NCBI RefSeq assembly: GCF_033097525.1
Contig: NZ_CP109907.1
Coordinates: 2,914,001-2,978,000, forward strand
Source: Sphingobacterium sp. UGAL515B_05
GTDB taxonomy: Bacteria > Bacteroidota > Bacteroidia > Sphingobacteriales > Sphingobacteriaceae
Direction: 5' to 3'
DNA length: 64,000 nt
The position numbers were made by a program, and so were the translations under genes. Below the pieces are notes generated by a model. It searched no databases and had not been told where the DNA came from. It saw only the letters and a list, made by a program, of their open reading frames with translations. Shown piece after piece: positions 63,488 through 64,000 of the stretch; within the stretch, counting starts at the first letter, position 1; each line of letters starts with the position of its first letter.

Positions 63488-64000
63488 ATGTGTGGAATTA
63501 TTGGCGCTTTTGAATTAAAGCAACCTGCAAGCTCATTGAGATCTCAAGTATTAGAAATGTCAAAACGTATTCGTCACCGTGGTCCTGATTGGTCGGGCAT
63601 CTTTACTGGTGAGAAAGCATTGTTGGCACACGAGAGATTAGCTATCGTTGATCCCAAATCTGGAAGTCAACCTTTGTACAGTCCGGATGGTAAAGTTGTA
63701 CTAGCAGTTAATGGCGAGATCTATAACCACCATGAATTAAGAAATAGTCTTCCCGACTATGATTTTTCGACTCAAAGTGACTCTGAAGTTGTTTTGGCTT
63801 TATATTTAGCAAAAGGCCCCTCTTTTGTAGATGAATTAAATGGCATTTTTGGATTTGCACTCTATGATTCGCGTGATGATTCCTTTTTTGTTGCACGTGA
63901 CCATATGGGTATTATCCCTTTATATTACGGTGAAGATGAACAGGGACAGTTGTTTGTTGCATCTGAATTAAAATCACTGGAAGGTTTCTGTACGACGATT
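63488..64000 (+). CDS. asnB: Asparagine synthetase B (glutamine-hydrolysing), N-terminal part (3' cut by window edge)
   Basis: 171 codons visible, in frame to the window edge. MCGIIGAFELK has Cys2 as the N-terminal nucleophile of the class II glutamine amidotransferase domain. RIRHRGPDWSG, AHERLAIVDPKSGSQPL, NGEIYNH and SDSEVVLALY follow in order, as in AsnB. The ATP/aspartate synthetase domain lies beyond the window. The enzyme makes asparagine from aspartate and glutamine. The start is set by the requirement that Cys be residue 2. Confidence 0.95.
   Translation, partial: MCGIIGAFELKQPASSLRSQVLEMSKRIRHRGPDWSGIFTGEKALLAHERLAIVDPKSGSQPLYSPDGKVVLAVNGEIYNHHELRNSLPDYDFSTQSDSEVVLALYLAKGPSFVDELNGIFGFALYDSRDDSFFVARDHMGIIPLYYGEDEQGQLFVASELKSLEGFCTTI

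Overview
The window is a chromosomal segment of a Bacteroidota organism, most likely a Sphingobacterium or close relative (Sphingobacteriaceae). This rests on protein character: PorT-type outer-membrane barrels, DUF1080 and CBM9-like secreted proteins, a TamB/TamL pair, META-domain lipoproteins and MacB/FtsX permeases without a linked ATPase. It also rests on Bacteroidota promoters (TTTG, 20 bp, TAnnTTTG) and on the AT-rich sequence with bidirectional hairpin terminators. The genus is an inference; no 16S rRNA gene is present.

Layout. 1-1019: 3' part of a GH3 beta-glucosidase. 1.1-11.9 kb: mostly housekeeping genes on the minus strand (Nfu-type Fe-S scaffold, purB, two small heptad-repeat lipoproteins, META lipoprotein, yidC, pyrG, CBM9-like protein, rplS), with one plus-strand acyl-CoA dehydrogenase. 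12.2-16 kb: an unusual tRNA-Pro(TGG) region. It has three identical tRNA genes with matching promoters, leaders and terminators, two isolated 3'-end fragments of the same tRNA, and inverted T-arm copies. A FtsX-family permease lies between tRNA copies 1 and 2. 16-23.6 kb: DUF1080 protein, small Smr protein, two unknowns, cutC, tRNA-Cys followed by a 59-residue basic protein, and two related beta-barrel proteins around an AI-2E-type transporter. 23.7-27.2 kb: str operon rpsL-rpsG-fusA-rpsJ with two intergenic hairpins. 27.7-35 kb: small lipoprotein, rnr, Fur-family regulator, transaldolase/FSA, MFS transporter, retropepsin-like protein, mdh. 35.3-43.9 kb: tamB-tamL, DoxX and DUF4342 proteins. 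44.4-51.1 kb: valS and a tandem pair of LtaS-like sulfatase-fold transferases. 51.2-58.1 kb: membrane protein of unknown function, sucA-sucB, and a divergent CRY-DASH-like flavoprotein. 58.5-64 kb: Rossmann-fold protein, UbiD-family decarboxylase, HopJ-family protein, VOC protein, Crp/Fnr regulator and the start of asnB.

Most genes are core metabolism and cell envelope. YidC, TamB/TamL, the LtaS-like pair, the beta-barrels and the lipoproteins make the envelope the main theme; sucAB, mdh, transaldolase, pyrG and purB make central metabolism the second. I see no CRISPR array, complete insertion sequence, prophage or defence island. The most unusual content is in non-coding DNA: the tRNA-Pro repeat region, an array of 11-bp repeats upstream of the DUF4342 gene, a 15-bp inverted repeat before the Rossmann-fold gene, and the hairpins in the str operon.
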